A stretch of DNA of 64,000 nucleotides from Clostridiales bacterium (lineage in GTDB: Bacteria > Bacillota > Clostridia > Saccharofermentanales > Saccharofermentanaceae). Positions 8,643 to 18,009 of this stretch are shown piece by piece (within the stretch, counting starts at the first letter, position 1; the number at the start of each line of letters is the position of its first letter). The DNA lies in NCBI GenBank assembly GCA_017958365.1, contig JAGDCV010000047.1, forward strand, positions 62,001-126,000, read 5' to 3'. Both the position numbers and the translations under genes were made by a program. The notes beneath the pieces were generated by a model, which worked only from the letters and a program-made list of their open reading frames with translations, was not told the DNA's origin and made no database searches.

Positions 8643-9086
8643 ATGAAAGTCATTCTTTTACAGGATGTTAAAGGCCTTGGTAAAGAGGGAGATGTTGTTG
8701 AAGTAAGTGACGGATACGGCAGAAATTTCCTTCTTAAGAAGAAGCTTGCCAAGGAATCATCAGTTGCTAATCTTAATGAGGTGAAACTTAAGCAGGGCGC
8801 ACGTGCAGAGCACGAGAAGAGAGCCTATGAGGCTGCCCTTGAACTTAAGGAGAAATTGGACGGCAAGACCTTTACATTGAAGATGAAGAGTGGCGAGGGC
8901 GGAAAGCTCTACGGAGCCGTAACGAACCAGGACGTTGCCGATGAACTTAAGAAGAACGGCTTTGAGATAGAGAAGAAGCAGGTCGTTATCGATTCTGCGA
9001 TCAAGAATATCGGAACATGCGGCGTGAGAGTCAAGCTCCACCCTAAGGTTTCAGCAAGCATCAACGTTAATGTAGAGGCTCTTTAA
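8643..9086 (+). CDS. rplI: 50S ribosomal protein L9
   Basis: 147 residues. The N-terminal L9 domain [21 protein letters not shown] and the GYGRNFLL element are textbook, followed by the long connecting helix and a C-terminal domain with [18 protein letters not shown]. The start is the ATG at 8643 with GGGAGG six bases upstream; an upstream GTG at 8619 is inside the leader hairpin. The stop overlaps the dnaB start (TAATG). Confidence 0.97.
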   Translation: MKVILLQDVKGLGKEGDVVEVSDGYGRNFLLKKKLAKESSVANLNEVKLKQGARAEHEKRAYEAALELKEKLDGKTFTLKMKSGEGGKLYGAVTNQDVADELKKNGFEIEKKQVVIDSAIKNIGTCGVRVKLHPKVSASINVNVEAL

Positions 9087-10681
9087 TGTCCGACAAAGAT
9101 CTTGTGGACAATCTTGTTGAGCAGACTACGGGAACTGAAAGTATCCCTTACAGCGTAACGGAGGCGGAATGCTCCGTTCTTGCTCTTTGCATGCGTAATA
9201 AAGAGGCTGTAGGCGTCTGCGTAGGCAGAAGACTTGTACCTGAGGATTTTGCAGATAAGAGGCACGGAGTCATCTTCTCGGCTATCAGAGAGCTTTATGT
9301 AAGTAATGTTGATGTATCGAGAGTCTCCGTCTGTAAGGAACTTCGTACGAAGGAACTTATCGATAAGGCAGGAGGCGACAACTACGTATTTGACGTCGCC
9401 AACAAAGACTCGGTCATGTCTGCCCTTAATGACTATGTCACCGTCGTTACTTCAAACTGCCAGTCGAGGAAACTCATAAGCACACTTGAGAAGAACCTTA
9501 CGGCTGCACGTAAGCAGCAGGGTGATATCAATACTCTGGTAGATACGACCGTAGGACAGCTTAATGCCCTTAAGGTCAATGAGAATGATGAGTCTTCATT
9601 CGAGCAGTTAGCTCCAATTCTTAAAAGAAACCTCGCCGAGATCATCAGGATCTCGAAGGAAGGTTCTGACAGAAAGACGGTCAAGACGGGATTTGCATAT
9701 CTTGATAAGATAACAGGCGGCTTCAGGCCGGGAACGTTAAACATCATTGCTGCAAGACCTGCCATGGGTAAGACGGCTCTTGCACTTAACATCGCCAAGA
9801 ACGTAGCGCAGATCTATTCCAAGAATGTTGCCATCTTCTCATTGGAGATGTCCAAAAGAGAGAATGCAAACAGACTTCTTGTCACCATGTCTCATACGAG
9901 CGCCGATGCGATCGTTAATGCACATACGACGAGGGAAGAGCAGGAAGAACTCGAGAGGACCGTTGAACAGATGGCTGAGCTCGGCATCTGGATCGACGAT
10001 AAGACGGATACCAATCCCGTTGAGATAATGTCTAAGTGTAAGGATCTCCAGACCAAGATGGATCTGTCTTTGGTAATCATCGACCACCTGGGACTTATCA
10101 CATATCCCGGAAGATATGAAGGTTCAAGACAAAATGAGGTTGCAGCGATCGCAAGATCGTTGAAGATCCTTGCGAAGGAACTTAATATTCCGGTCATTGC
10201 GCTGGCACAGCTTAACAGAGGCACGGAGAAGAGAGACCAGAGCGACGAAGACCGTATCCCCGGTCTTGCAGATATCAGAGAATCCGGTGCCATCGAGCAG
10301 GATGCCGACAGCGTAATCTTCATCCACAGACCTGACTACTATGTGAAGGGCAAGAAGGAGAAGAAGAGGATCGAGGATGCACAGCTGATCGTTGCCAAGA
10401 ACAGACACGGCGCCACGGATACCGTATATGTTAAGTGGATGCCGGAGAGGACACTGTTCTTCGAGCTTGACAGGAAGAGCGACCCTGAAGATCCGCAGGC
10501 TTCTTCCTATACAAGAACGACTTCTTCCGATTCGGCTGCTTCTGATTATCACTTTGACGATAGTGATGTTCCGCCCGAAGAGGTGGAGACTGAATCCGTA
10601 TATGATGATTACCCCGATAATCCTGAGAATGAGGATATGTTCGGGTCTGACACTCACGACGGATACCCCGAAGGTTTCTGA
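9086..10681 (+). CDS. dnaB: Replicative DNA helicase DnaB
   Basis: Hexameric 5'-3' helicase of the replication fork. It has an N-terminal DnaB domain (about residues 20-125, starting SVTEAECSVLALCM), a linker, and a RecA-like C-terminal domain with Walker A ARPAMGKTALALN and Walker B SLVIIDHLGL, then HRPDYY and IVAKNRHGAT. Its 531 residues exceed the usual 440-460 because of an acidic Ser/Glu/Asp-rich tail of about 60 residues after ERTLFFEL, which is probably disordered. It follows rplI with overlapping stop and start codons and overlaps tilS by one base. Confidence 0.96.
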   Translation: MSDKDLVDNLVEQTTGTESIPYSVTEAECSVLALCMRNKEAVGVCVGRRLVPEDFADKRHGVIFSAIRELYVSNVDVSRVSVCKELRTKELIDKAGGDNYVFDVANKDSVMSALNDYVTVVTSNCQSRKLISTLEKNLTAARKQQGDINTLVDTTVGQLNALKVNENDESSFEQLAPILKRNLAEIIRISKEGSDRKTVKTGFAYLDKITGGFRPGTLNIIAARPAMGKTALALNIAKNVAQIYSKNVAIFSLEMSKRENANRLLVTMSHTSADAIVNAHTTREEQEELERTVEQMAELGIWIDDKTDTNPVEIMSKCKDLQTKMDLSLVIIDHLGLITYPGRYEGSRQNEVAAIARSLKILAKELNIPVIALAQLNRGTEKRDQSDEDRIPGLADIRESGAIEQDADSVIFIHRPDYYVKGKKEKKRIEDAQLIVAKNRHGATDTVYVKWMPERTLFFELDRKSDPEDPQASSYTRTTSSDSAASDYHFDDSDVPPEEVETESVYDDYPDNPENEDMFGSDTHDGYPEGF

Positions 10682-12210
10682 TGCCGCTTACTGATTTCAC
10701 GGCCAAGATCAAGGAATACTGCACCGGATCAGATCTGCTGTCCGGTGTTTCGTGTATTGTAACGGGTCTTTCGGGCGGTCCTGATTCCGTTGCACTTATC
10801 TGTTCCCTGGCTGAGATGAGGGATGATGCTAACGGATTTCCAAAGATAATGGCCGTGCATGTTAATCACGGATTAAGACCGTCTGCAGGGGAAGATGAAG
10901 CTCTGGCGGAACACCTGTGCGGGAAGCTCGGCGTAGAGTTTGTTTCCTATCACTTTGATGTCAGGGAAGAAGCATCAAAAATGGGAAGAGGCCTTGAAGA
11001 GACGGGCAGGATCCTAAGATATAAGGCATTTACCGAGGTTGCGGATCAGAAAGCCCTGTCACTTGGCGTTGACAGAAGTTCAATAAAGATAGCAACCGCT
11101 CACCACAAGGGAGACCTGACAGAGACATTCCTCATGAACCTGTTCAGAGGTTCAGGTCTTGATGGGCTTACGGCAATGAGTTCGGACAAGGCCCTGATAA
11201 GGCCTCTGATCTGCGTTACGAAGGATGAGATCCTCTCGTACCTTGAAAGCCTTAATGAGCCTTATGCCGTTGATGAGACTAATGAGCATAACGACTTCAC
11301 CCGCAACAAGTGGCGTAACGAGATAATACCTTCCATCTCGGAGGTTTCCGTTAAAGACCCCGCGGAAGCCGTTCTCGATACTTATGGACTATTAAGGCAG
11401 GATGCGGATTATCTTACAAAGGTGTCAGAGGATTCCTACAGGTCCTGTGTCATTACAAAGGGAAAATACAGGTTTTTGAAGGCACAAGATGTATCCGGGC
11501 TTGATCCCGCGATAAGATCCAGGGTAATAAGGCTTTACTGGAAGGATCTGTTCGGGAACCTTACGGATTTTGAGACCAAGCATCTTGATATCGTCACGGA
11601 ACTTATCGCCAATGAAAGCGGTACCAAGTATGCCGATCTTCCGTTCGGAAGGAAGGCGGTCGTGGTCAACGGTCTGCTCGGATTCTACGGTGATGAGGGC
11701 CCGTGTGGGCTGTCCTGTGCGATGGCAACTTACCTCGGATTTCCGGCCGGGGTGATGGACGGTTATGTCCTTATCAGAGCAGGAGAGCTTCAAAGCGGAC
11801 CAAAAACCGTCAAATTAAGCGATTCTGGCGTATTTATTGAGGTTTCTGTCGTTGAGAATAGCGACTCGATAGTATATAATAATTTGTCGTGGATTGGCGC
11901 CTGTGATGAATTGGTTATCGGTGCCTGTCCGTCGGAAGGAATCTTCAGGAAGGCGGGAAGTTCCTGCCCATCCGACCTTAAGAAGATAATGTCGGATATG
12001 AAGGTGCCGAGGGATGCGAGGGGACATCTCATTGCCGTAAGTTCCGGGGACCGGATTCTGTTCATTCCCGGGATCGGTCATTCCGAAGGCTTTATCTCAC
12101 CGAAGTCGCGTGAGATATGGAATAAGGAGAAAGGACATTCTGATATCATGACGCTCATGAAGGTCACGGTATCGGAGAAGGAGCAGGTTTGGACAAGTTC
12201 GAGACTATGA
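10681..12210 (+). CDS. tilS: tRNA(Ile)-lysidine synthase
   Basis: Modifies C34 of the CAU-anticodon tRNA-Ile to lysidine, using ATP and lysine, so that it reads AUA. The PP-loop SGGPDS is at residues 31-36. It is followed by VHVNHGLR, the ATAHHKGDLTETFLMNLFRGSGLDGL block, and VDETN with TRNKWRNEIIP, all conserved in TilS. The C-terminal 200 residues are the less conserved substrate-binding part. At 509 residues it is in the usual 430-520 range. Upstream of hpt and ftsH, the standard Firmicute order. Confidence 0.95.
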   Translation: MPLTDFTAKIKEYCTGSDLLSGVSCIVTGLSGGPDSVALICSLAEMRDDANGFPKIMAVHVNHGLRPSAGEDEALAEHLCGKLGVEFVSYHFDVREEASKMGRGLEETGRILRYKAFTEVADQKALSLGVDRSSIKIATAHHKGDLTETFLMNLFRGSGLDGLTAMSSDKALIRPLICVTKDEILSYLESLNEPYAVDETNEHNDFTRNKWRNEIIPSISEVSVKDPAEAVLDTYGLLRQDADYLTKVSEDSYRSCVITKGKYRFLKAQDVSGLDPAIRSRVIRLYWKDLFGNLTDFETKHLDIVTELIANESGTKYADLPFGRKAVVVNGLLGFYGDEGPCGLSCAMATYLGFPAGVMDGYVLIRAGELQSGPKTVKLSDSGVFIEVSVVENSDSIVYNNLSWIGACDELVIGACPSEGIFRKAGSSCPSDLKKIMSDMKVPRDARGHLIAVSSGDRILFIPGIGHSEGFISPKSREIWNKEKGHSDIMTLMKVTVSEKEQVWTSSRL

Positions 12211-12716
12211 TCTCAGAAGAAGAGATCATTCAGAAGGTTAAGGAATTAGGTGCTAAGATAAGCAGCGATTACGAGGGTGAATCCGTAGTCGTTATAGGCG
12301 TACTTACAGGTGCTTTTATTTTCACGGCGGATCTTGTCCGTGAGATCACCGTTCCTGTCGAGACGATCGACTTTGTTTCCATATCAAGCTACGAGGGAGA
12401 TAAGTCCACGGGAAACTTCGTTTTCAAGAAGGATATCTCCTGTGATATTAAGGGCAAGAATGTCCTCGTTGTTGAGGATATTGTTGATACGGGCAGAACA
12501 CTGAAGAAGCTTAAAGAACTTCTCATGATGAGAGAGCCCAAGACATTAAAGATCTGCACTGCTTTTGATAAGCCGTCAAGAAGAGTCAATGACCTTGTTC
12601 CGGATTATAACTGCATCACGGTTCCGGATGAGTTTATCGTAGGTTACGGTCTCGATTACGACGGTCGTTATCGTCAGTTTAAAGATATAAGGATAGTGAG
12701 GAAAGAGAATGAGTAA
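12189..12716 (+). CDS. hpt: Hypoxanthine phosphoribosyltransferase
   Basis: Purine salvage enzyme converting hypoxanthine (and guanine) plus PRPP to IMP (GMP). The PRPP-binding loop VVEDIVDTGRTL and the base-binding end VPDEFIVGYGLDYDGRYR are present. The start is the TTG at 12189, 5 bases after AAGGAGCAGG; an ATG at 12207 lacks a nearby site. It overlaps the end of tilS by 22 bases and ftsH by 8 bases, so the three are translationally coupled. Confidence 0.94.
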   Translation: MDKFETMISEEEIIQKVKELGAKISSDYEGESVVVIGVLTGAFIFTADLVREITVPVETIDFVSISSYEGDKSTGNFVFKKDISCDIKGKNVLVVEDIVDTGRTLKKLKELLMMREPKTLKICTAFDKPSRRVNDLVPDYNCITVPDEFIVGYGLDYDGRYRQFKDIRIVRKENE

Positions 12717-14811
12717 TAACACAAATAAGCCCGCTTCACCGCAACCGGCTAACAGATCGCCCAGGTTCGGTTCAGCAATGGTATTCTATCTTGTCCTGAT
12801 CGTTCTGCTGGTCGTCTTCTCCGCGATGATGTTCGGTGACAGGACGATGGGCAGAGACCAGACGACACTCTCGGATGTCATGGAGATAATCGAGAACCGT
12901 GATCTTACGGTCAATAAGGTAGATGTTAACGGAACATCGGTTACTATCGAATATAAGGATCTTTCAGGCCTTAATCAGACACTTACTCAGAGAGTTCCTT
13001 ACGAATACGTCGATGACCTTATCGCAAAACTTGATGAATACAAGTCCCAGGGATACATCGATGACTATAACTACACAGAGCCCGTTGACTGGGCGACTAT
13101 CATCAACGGCCTTTCCCTGATCGGTCTTGTTGTGGTTGCTGCGGTCATCTTTATCAACTTCAACCGTCAGACCAAGGACAGCAACAGTGTCTTCTCATTC
13201 GGTTCGAACAGGGCAAGACTTACGAACCCCAATGAGATCAAGGTAAAGTTTACCGATGTCGCAGGTTCGGTCGAGGAGAAGGAGGAACTCTCGGAGGTCG
13301 TTGACTTCCTTAAGAGCCCCAAGAAGTATAAGGAACTCGGTGCGAAGATCCCCAAGGGTGTTCTTCTTTACGGTCTTCCCGGAACAGGTAAGACTTTGCT
13401 TGCAAGAGCTGTTGCAGGTGAGGCCAATGTTCCTTTCTTCTATATCTCAGGTTCCGACTTCGTTGAGATGCTCGTAGGTGTCGGTGCTTCCCGTGTAAGA
13501 AGCCTCTTCAATGATGCCAAGAAGGCTGCTCCCGCAGTTATCTTCATCGATGAGATCGATGCCGTAGGCCGTAAGAGAGGCGCAGGTCTCGGAGGCGGTC
13601 AGGATGAGCGTGAGCAGACATTGAACCAGATCCTCGTTGAGATGGACGGTTTTGATGTTAATACGAATATCATCGTCATCGCGGCTACAAACCGTGTTGA
13701 TGTTTTGGATCCCGCTTTGTTAAGACCCGGAAGATTCGACAGAAGAGTAATGGTAAATCCTCCGGATGCTGACGAGAGAGAAGCAATCCTCAAGATCCAT
13801 GCCGTAGGAAAGCCCCTTGCAAAGGACGTAAGTCTTCGTGAGGTTGCTCTCTCGACAGTAGGATTCACCGGAGCCGATCTTGAGAATCTTCTTAATGAGG
13901 CTGCCTTGCTTGCTGCAAGACGCAACAAGAAGGAGATCACTCCTCTTGAGATCAACGACGCCACGTTCCGTGTAATGATGGGTCCCGAGAAGAATTCAAA
14001 GAAACTTACTGACAAGAACAAGAAGCTTACCGCCTATCACGAAGCAGGTCACGCTGTTGTTCTTCGTGCCACATCCGACTATGAGAAGGTTGACCGTGTT
14101 ACGATCATTCCCTCAGGTCAGGCCGGCGGATTTACTGCGTTTAAGCCCATCGAGGATCTCGACTACTATACAGAGAAGATGCTCCTCGATAACATCAGGA
14201 TGAGCCTTGGCGGACGTGCTGCCGAGGAGATCTTCTTAGGTGAGGTATCGACAGGTGCCGCATCCGACCTTCAGAACTGTAACAGAACGGCTACTGCCAT
14301 GGTAAAGCGTTACGGTCTGTCCCCTAAGTTCAGAAATCTCGTTTTCGGTGACGAGAACGAAGAGATATTCGTAGGTCAGTCATTCGGACAGGTACAGAGC
14401 TACTCCGATGCAACTGCTTACGAGATCGATAAGGAAGTACAGAGGATCATCTCCGAGTGCTACGAGGATACCAAGAGGATCCTTGAGGAGAAGAAGGAGA
14501 TCGTTGAAGGTCTTGCTCAGACTCTTATCGAGAAGTATAAGGTTGACGGACCTGAGTTCGAGGCAATCTACGAAGCTGAGGGTGACCTTGATCTTGCAGC
14601 CAAGATCTTCGAGGAGATGAAGGCTCAGGAACTTAAGGAGCAGCAGGAGAATGAAGCAAGGGAAAAGGCTTCCGAATCTTCTGAGGAGCCCGTTGATGCT
14701 GAGGGTGAAAAGGCTTCTGAAGAGGCAGAGGCAGCAGAGATTCCTGCTTCCGAGTCTGTTCTCGAGACTGCTTCCGAAGATGATGCAAAGGATTCCGAAG
14801 AGGAAAAGTAA
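12709..14811 (+). CDS. ftsH: ATP-dependent zinc metalloprotease FtsH
   Basis: Membrane-bound AAA+ protease for quality control of membrane and short-lived proteins. It has two transmembrane helices (about residues 22-43 and 124-146) flanking an extracytoplasmic domain. The AAA domain has Walker A GLPGTGKT at 222-229, Walker [12 protein letters not shown] and the second region of homology RPGRFDRRV. The zinc site HEAGH lies at 444-448. At 700 residues it is longer than most because of an acidic Glu/Ala/Ser tail of about 65 residues. Coupled to hpt upstream; xpt follows after 11 bases. Confidence 0.97.
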   Translation: MSNNTNKPASPQPANRSPRFGSAMVFYLVLIVLLVVFSAMMFGDRTMGRDQTTLSDVMEIIENRDLTVNKVDVNGTSVTIEYKDLSGLNQTLTQRVPYEYVDDLIAKLDEYKSQGYIDDYNYTEPVDWATIINGLSLIGLVVVAAVIFINFNRQTKDSNSVFSFGSNRARLTNPNEIKVKFTDVAGSVEEKEELSEVVDFLKSPKKYKELGAKIPKGVLLYGLPGTGKTLLARAVAGEANVPFFYISGSDFVEMLVGVGASRVRSLFNDAKKAAPAVIFIDEIDAVGRKRGAGLGGGQDEREQTLNQILVEMDGFDVNTNIIVIAATNRVDVLDPALLRPGRFDRRVMVNPPDADEREAILKIHAVGKPLAKDVSLREVALSTVGFTGADLENLLNEAALLAARRNKKEITPLEINDATFRVMMGPEKNSKKLTDKNKKLTAYHEAGHAVVLRATSDYEKVDRVTIIPSGQAGGFTAFKPIEDLDYYTEKMLLDNIRMSLGGRAAEEIFLGEVSTGAASDLQNCNRTATAMVKRYGLSPKFRNLVFGDENEEIFVGQSFGQVQSYSDATAYEIDKEVQRIISECYEDTKRILEEKKEIVEGLAQTLIEKYKVDGPEFEAIYEAEGDLDLAAKIFEEMKAQELKEQQENEAREKASESSEEPVDAEGEKASEEAEAAEIPASESVLETASEDDAKDSEEEK

Positions 14812-14822
14812 AAGGTACTTAT

Positions 14823-15395
14823 ATGATCGAGCTTGAGCAGAAGATCTTAAATGAGGGGGAGATCCTCCCCGGCGGTATCCTTAAGGTAGGGGCCTTTCTT
14901 AATCAGCAGGTCGATACTGACTTTATGACTAAGATGAGTATCGAAGGCGCCAGGCTCTACGAAGGCAGGGGCATCACCAAGGTCCTTACGGTTGAAGCTT
15001 CAGGTATCACTTTGGCTTTTGCCGTAGCTCAGCAGCTCCACGTCCCGATGGTCTTCGCGAAGAAGTACGGGGCATCCAATATCTCCGGTGATCTTTACAA
15101 GGCTTCGGTCTATTCTTTCACACATAAACAGACGTTTGACATCGTCGTAAGCAAGAAATACCTTACGGCTGATGACAACGTTCTTATCTGCGATGACTTC
15201 CTTGCAAAGGGAAATGCACTTAACGGACTTATCCATATCGTAGAGCAGTCGGGAGCAAATCTTGAAGGCGCTCTCATCGCGATAGAGAAGTCATTTGAAG
15301 GCGGCGGAGACCTGTTGCGCGAAGAAGGCGTAAGACTGGAGTCTCTTGCCATCATTGATTCGATGGATGACGACGGCATAGTATTCCGTCATTGA
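14823..15395 (+). CDS. xpt: Xanthine phosphoribosyltransferase
   Basis: 190-residue type I phosphoribosyltransferase salvaging xanthine to XMP. The family pattern is clear: ILPGGILKVGAFLNQQVD near the N-terminus, then KVLTVEASGI, the PRPP loop VLICDDFLAKGNA, and EKSFEGGGDLL near the C-terminus. No purine riboswitch is visible upstream; it sits 11 bases after ftsH and is probably in the same operon as hpt. A BMP-type lipoprotein follows, consistent with purine uptake. Confidence 0.93.
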   Translation: MIELEQKILNEGEILPGGILKVGAFLNQQVDTDFMTKMSIEGARLYEGRGITKVLTVEASGITLAFAVAQQLHVPMVFAKKYGASNISGDLYKASVYSFTHKQTFDIVVSKKYLTADDNVLICDDFLAKGNALNGLIHIVEQSGANLEGALIAIEKSFEGGGDLLREEGVRLESLAIIDSMDDDGIVFRH

Positions 15396-15425
15396 TATCT
15401 CAAGTTTGTTGCAGGGAAGGGGTTT

Positions 15426-16550
15426 ATGAAGAAGGTTTTGTCTTTGATCTTAACGGCTTCAGTCGTATGTGCTGCTGTTCTGACAGGCTGCGCCGTTGAA
15501 CCTGCCGCTTCCGAAGAAACACAAAAGCCACAGGCCCCGGGTACGGACATAGTCGTCGGTGCGATATATGTAGGAAGACGCACTGAGACCGATGGCTATA
15601 CCAATATTCATAATCAGGCCATAACCGGAGTTATGAGAGAACTTGAGATCCCTGAAGATAATCTCATGATCGTCGACAACGTTGAGGAAAATGAGATCAT
15701 AGAAGCTGTTGAGCAGCTCGCGGTCGAGGGATGCAATATCATATTCGGAATAAGCGAAGAGTATGATTTCCCCATGTCCGACGCAGCTGAGATGTTCCCC
15801 GAGATCATGTTCTGCAGCTTGGGCGGATTCTTATCCAATGACAAGAATCTTATCGATTTCTACGGCAGTGTCTACCAGGCTTCATATCTTGCCGGTATCA
15901 ACGCAGGATATGAGTCTCTTGCGATCGGCAACAATGACATCGGTTATGTCTATACATGGGGCGATGAGGATACACAAAGCTATGCCTGTGTTAATGCTTT
16001 CGCATTAGGTGCCATGGCATCAAATCCCGATGCCGTCATTCACCTTGACATGGTTCACGTATGGGAAGACGATGAGCTTCTCGTAAATGCGAGCAATCAT
16101 CTTGCTTCCTGCGGCTGCGGTGTCATCTACAGCCACAGGGATGTCTTCTCGGTAATCAACTGGAGCGTGTTCTACGAGACTGCATTAAAGGCTGCAATGA
16201 ACTGCAGCGCCGCTTCCGATTTCTTTACCGAAATGGGCGGCAACTATTACGGTAATCTTACTGACGGTTTCATCAATACAGAACCCATTACGGCAGGTGC
16301 GTCTGCACAGGCTGTCGAGGCGATCGGCATCACCGAGTCTCTCATCGAATCAGGGCAGTGGGATGTCTTCTCAGGAACTGCGCTTCGCTTTACCGGGAAC
16401 GAAGGATCCGTTACGGTCTCACAGGTCGCAACTGAACTTGAGGACAGTGAAGGAAACACCATCGTTGAAGCGGGCGCTCCGTCACTTACGGAGGCCATAA
16501 TAAGAGTCTATATGAATTACTTCGTAGATGGAGTAATCGACGAGACTTAA
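15426..16550 (+). CDS. BMP family substrate-binding lipoprotein (nucleoside-type)
   Basis: 374 residues with a lipoprotein signal peptide; the lipobox is LTGC with Cys at about residue 22. The body matches the BMP/PnrA family of ABC-transporter binding proteins (VGAIYVG..., HNQAITGVMRELEI, NIIFGISEEYDF, YQASYLAGINAG), which capture purine nucleosides outside the cell. No ABC permease or ATPase follows, so it must use components encoded elsewhere. Location after xpt supports a purine role. It ends two bases before the convergent gene. Confidence 0.85.
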   Translation: MKKVLSLILTASVVCAAVLTGCAVEPAASEETQKPQAPGTDIVVGAIYVGRRTETDGYTNIHNQAITGVMRELEIPEDNLMIVDNVEENEIIEAVEQLAVEGCNIIFGISEEYDFPMSDAAEMFPEIMFCSLGGFLSNDKNLIDFYGSVYQASYLAGINAGYESLAIGNNDIGYVYTWGDEDTQSYACVNAFALGAMASNPDAVIHLDMVHVWEDDELLVNASNHLASCGCGVIYSHRDVFSVINWSVFYETALKAAMNCSAASDFFTEMGGNYYGNLTDGFINTEPITAGASAQAVEAIGITESLIESGQWDVFSGTALRFTGNEGSVTVSQVATELEDSEGNTIVEAGAPSLTEAIIRVYMNYFVDGVIDET

Positions 16551-16551
16551 G

Positions 16552-17310
16552 TCATTCCGCCTGTCTTAACTGCGTTATGTAGAAGATGCAGGCAGTCATT
16601 CTTGATAATTGAAGTATCAGGTGAATAGCAACGCCGATAATGGCCGGTACTTGCATCATCTCGACCAGACCCGATATAAAGACACATATTCCGATGATTA
16701 CGTAACAGAATTTTACTACTTTGGATACGCCCTTCACGGATCCTGAACTTCCGGGATCGCTGTCAAGGGCAACGGAAAGAGCCATGATAACTGAATGAAT
16801 GGCCATGTAATCCATCACATATTCGCTGATGGTGATGTAATCCGCGTAAGAGGTATCGACAAAGACCACTCTTAATATGGAAAGAATGATGCCTATGACG
16901 ATGAACGTTATCGCCTTATTAAACTTCGGCTCATCCTTCGCGGCATTACGGACACCTGCTATGTTTATTATCAAGCCGAAGAAACTGCAAATCGCGATGA
17001 AGATGAGTAGAATAGCCGAGGATTCTATCGCTGTATGGTAAATGTCGGCTTCTGTGTAAACGGCATCGGATATGTAGGTAACTACGATGGTCACGATGGC
17101 AAACAGCGCCGTAGCTATCGCAAGGAACTGCGATATTACTATCTTTGACATGCCTCTTCTTACATTCACGTTTCTCATGGAAATATGATACATCAATAAG
17201 GCAGCCGCTGTCACAGACAGATTAGTCAAATCTGAAAGAAGGAGCGCTTCATTCTGACATATAAGTCCGATTTCTATAATCCATAAACACCTCTCATAAG
17301 TTATAATCAA
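16552..17310 (-). CDS. Polytopic membrane protein, unknown function
   Basis: Up to 252 residues with about six or seven hydrophobic helices; no family recognised. The start is unclear. The frame opens with TTG at 17310, which has no ribosome binding site. A good site (GAGAGG at about 17291-17296) precedes an ATG at 17284 that is in another frame and gives only 11 codons. In-frame alternatives just after that site are an ATT at 17280 or later codons. Either a rare ATT start or a small indel at the 5' end would explain this. Divergent from the VanX-like gene. Confidence 0.6.
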   Translation of the reverse strand: MIITYERCLWIIEIGLICQNEALLLSDLTNLSVTAAALLMYHISMRNVNVRRGMSKIVISQFLAIATALFAIVTIVVTYISDAVYTEADIYHTAIESSAILLIFIAICSFFGLIINIAGVRNAAKDEPKFNKAITFIVIGIILSILRVVFVDTSYADYITISEYVMDYMAIHSVIMALSVALDSDPGSSGSVKGVSKVVKFCYVIIGICVFISGLVEMMQVPAIIGVAIHLILQLSRMTACIFYITQLRQAE

Positions 17311-17325
17311 AAAAGAGGTGTTGGC

Positions 17326-17970
17326 ATGGCAACTGAAAGCAATAATTCTTCAGGCTTTGTCCTGTTATCGGATTATGTTCCGGGTATCATACAGGAGATA
17401 CGCTATTTTTCCACGTTTAATTTCATAGGAGACCGTATTGACGGATACGAGGAACCCGTTGCTCTTCTGACGCTTGAGGCCGCGAGAGCCTTAAGGGAAG
17501 TCAGCAACCAGGCTGCCGTCAGGGGCTACCGCCTCAAGATATTTGACACCTACCGTCCCACGAGAGCCGTGCACAACTTTGTCATGTGGGGCATAGAGGA
17601 CTTAGACCAGCGAATGAAGCCTTTCTTTTACCCCGGCCTTGAGAAGACAGAACTTTTCGAAAAGGGGTATATCGCCAAGATGTCGGGGCACAGCAGGGGA
17701 AGCACGGTAGACCTTACCCTGTTTGACATGACTTCCGGAAAGGATCTTGACATGGGAAGTCCGTTTGACTTCTTCGGCGAGAAGTCTCATCCCGATTATA
17801 AGGGGATAACACAGGAGCAGTACGAGAACAGGATGGAGCTTCAGAACCTCATGGTAAGCAACGGCTTTGAGCCCATCGACTGTGAGTGGTGGCACTTTAC
17901 CTTGAAGAATGAGCCGTACCCTGATACGTACTTTGATTTTCCGGTAGCAGTTAATTCAGTAAAGAAATAA
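17326..17970 (+). CDS. D-alanyl-D-alanine dipeptidase, VanX/DdpX type (M15)
   Basis: 214-residue zinc dipeptidase without signal peptide. The VanX family zinc and catalytic motifs are present: SGHSRGSTVDLTLFD (S-x-H-x3-G-x3-D) at about residues 125-139 and ECEWWHF-like EWWHF near residue 187, plus DTYRPTRAV with the conserved Arg. Such enzymes cleave D-Ala-D-Ala. No vanH or vanA ligase or van regulators are nearby, so a housekeeping peptidoglycan-dipeptide role is more likely than glycopeptide resistance. GAGGTG lies before the ATG; TATAAT at 17302-17307 is a likely -10 box. Confidence 0.88.
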   Translation: MATESNNSSGFVLLSDYVPGIIQEIRYFSTFNFIGDRIDGYEEPVALLTLEAARALREVSNQAAVRGYRLKIFDTYRPTRAVHNFVMWGIEDLDQRMKPFFYPGLEKTELFEKGYIAKMSGHSRGSTVDLTLFDMTSGKDLDMGSPFDFFGEKSHPDYKGITQEQYENRMELQNLMVSNGFEPIDCEWWHFTLKNEPYPDTYFDFPVAVNSVKK

Positions 17971-18009
17971 AAACGCTTTGGGGGGAAGCAAAAAAAGGAG
18001 GACACTCAA

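Noticed and set aside
14812-14822. Purine riboswitch before xpt
   Set aside because: Only 11 bases separate ftsH and xpt, with no aptamer sequence.
17326-17970. Glycopeptide resistance cassette
   Set aside because: Only a VanX-like gene is present; no vanH, vanA, vanR or vanS genes lie nearby.
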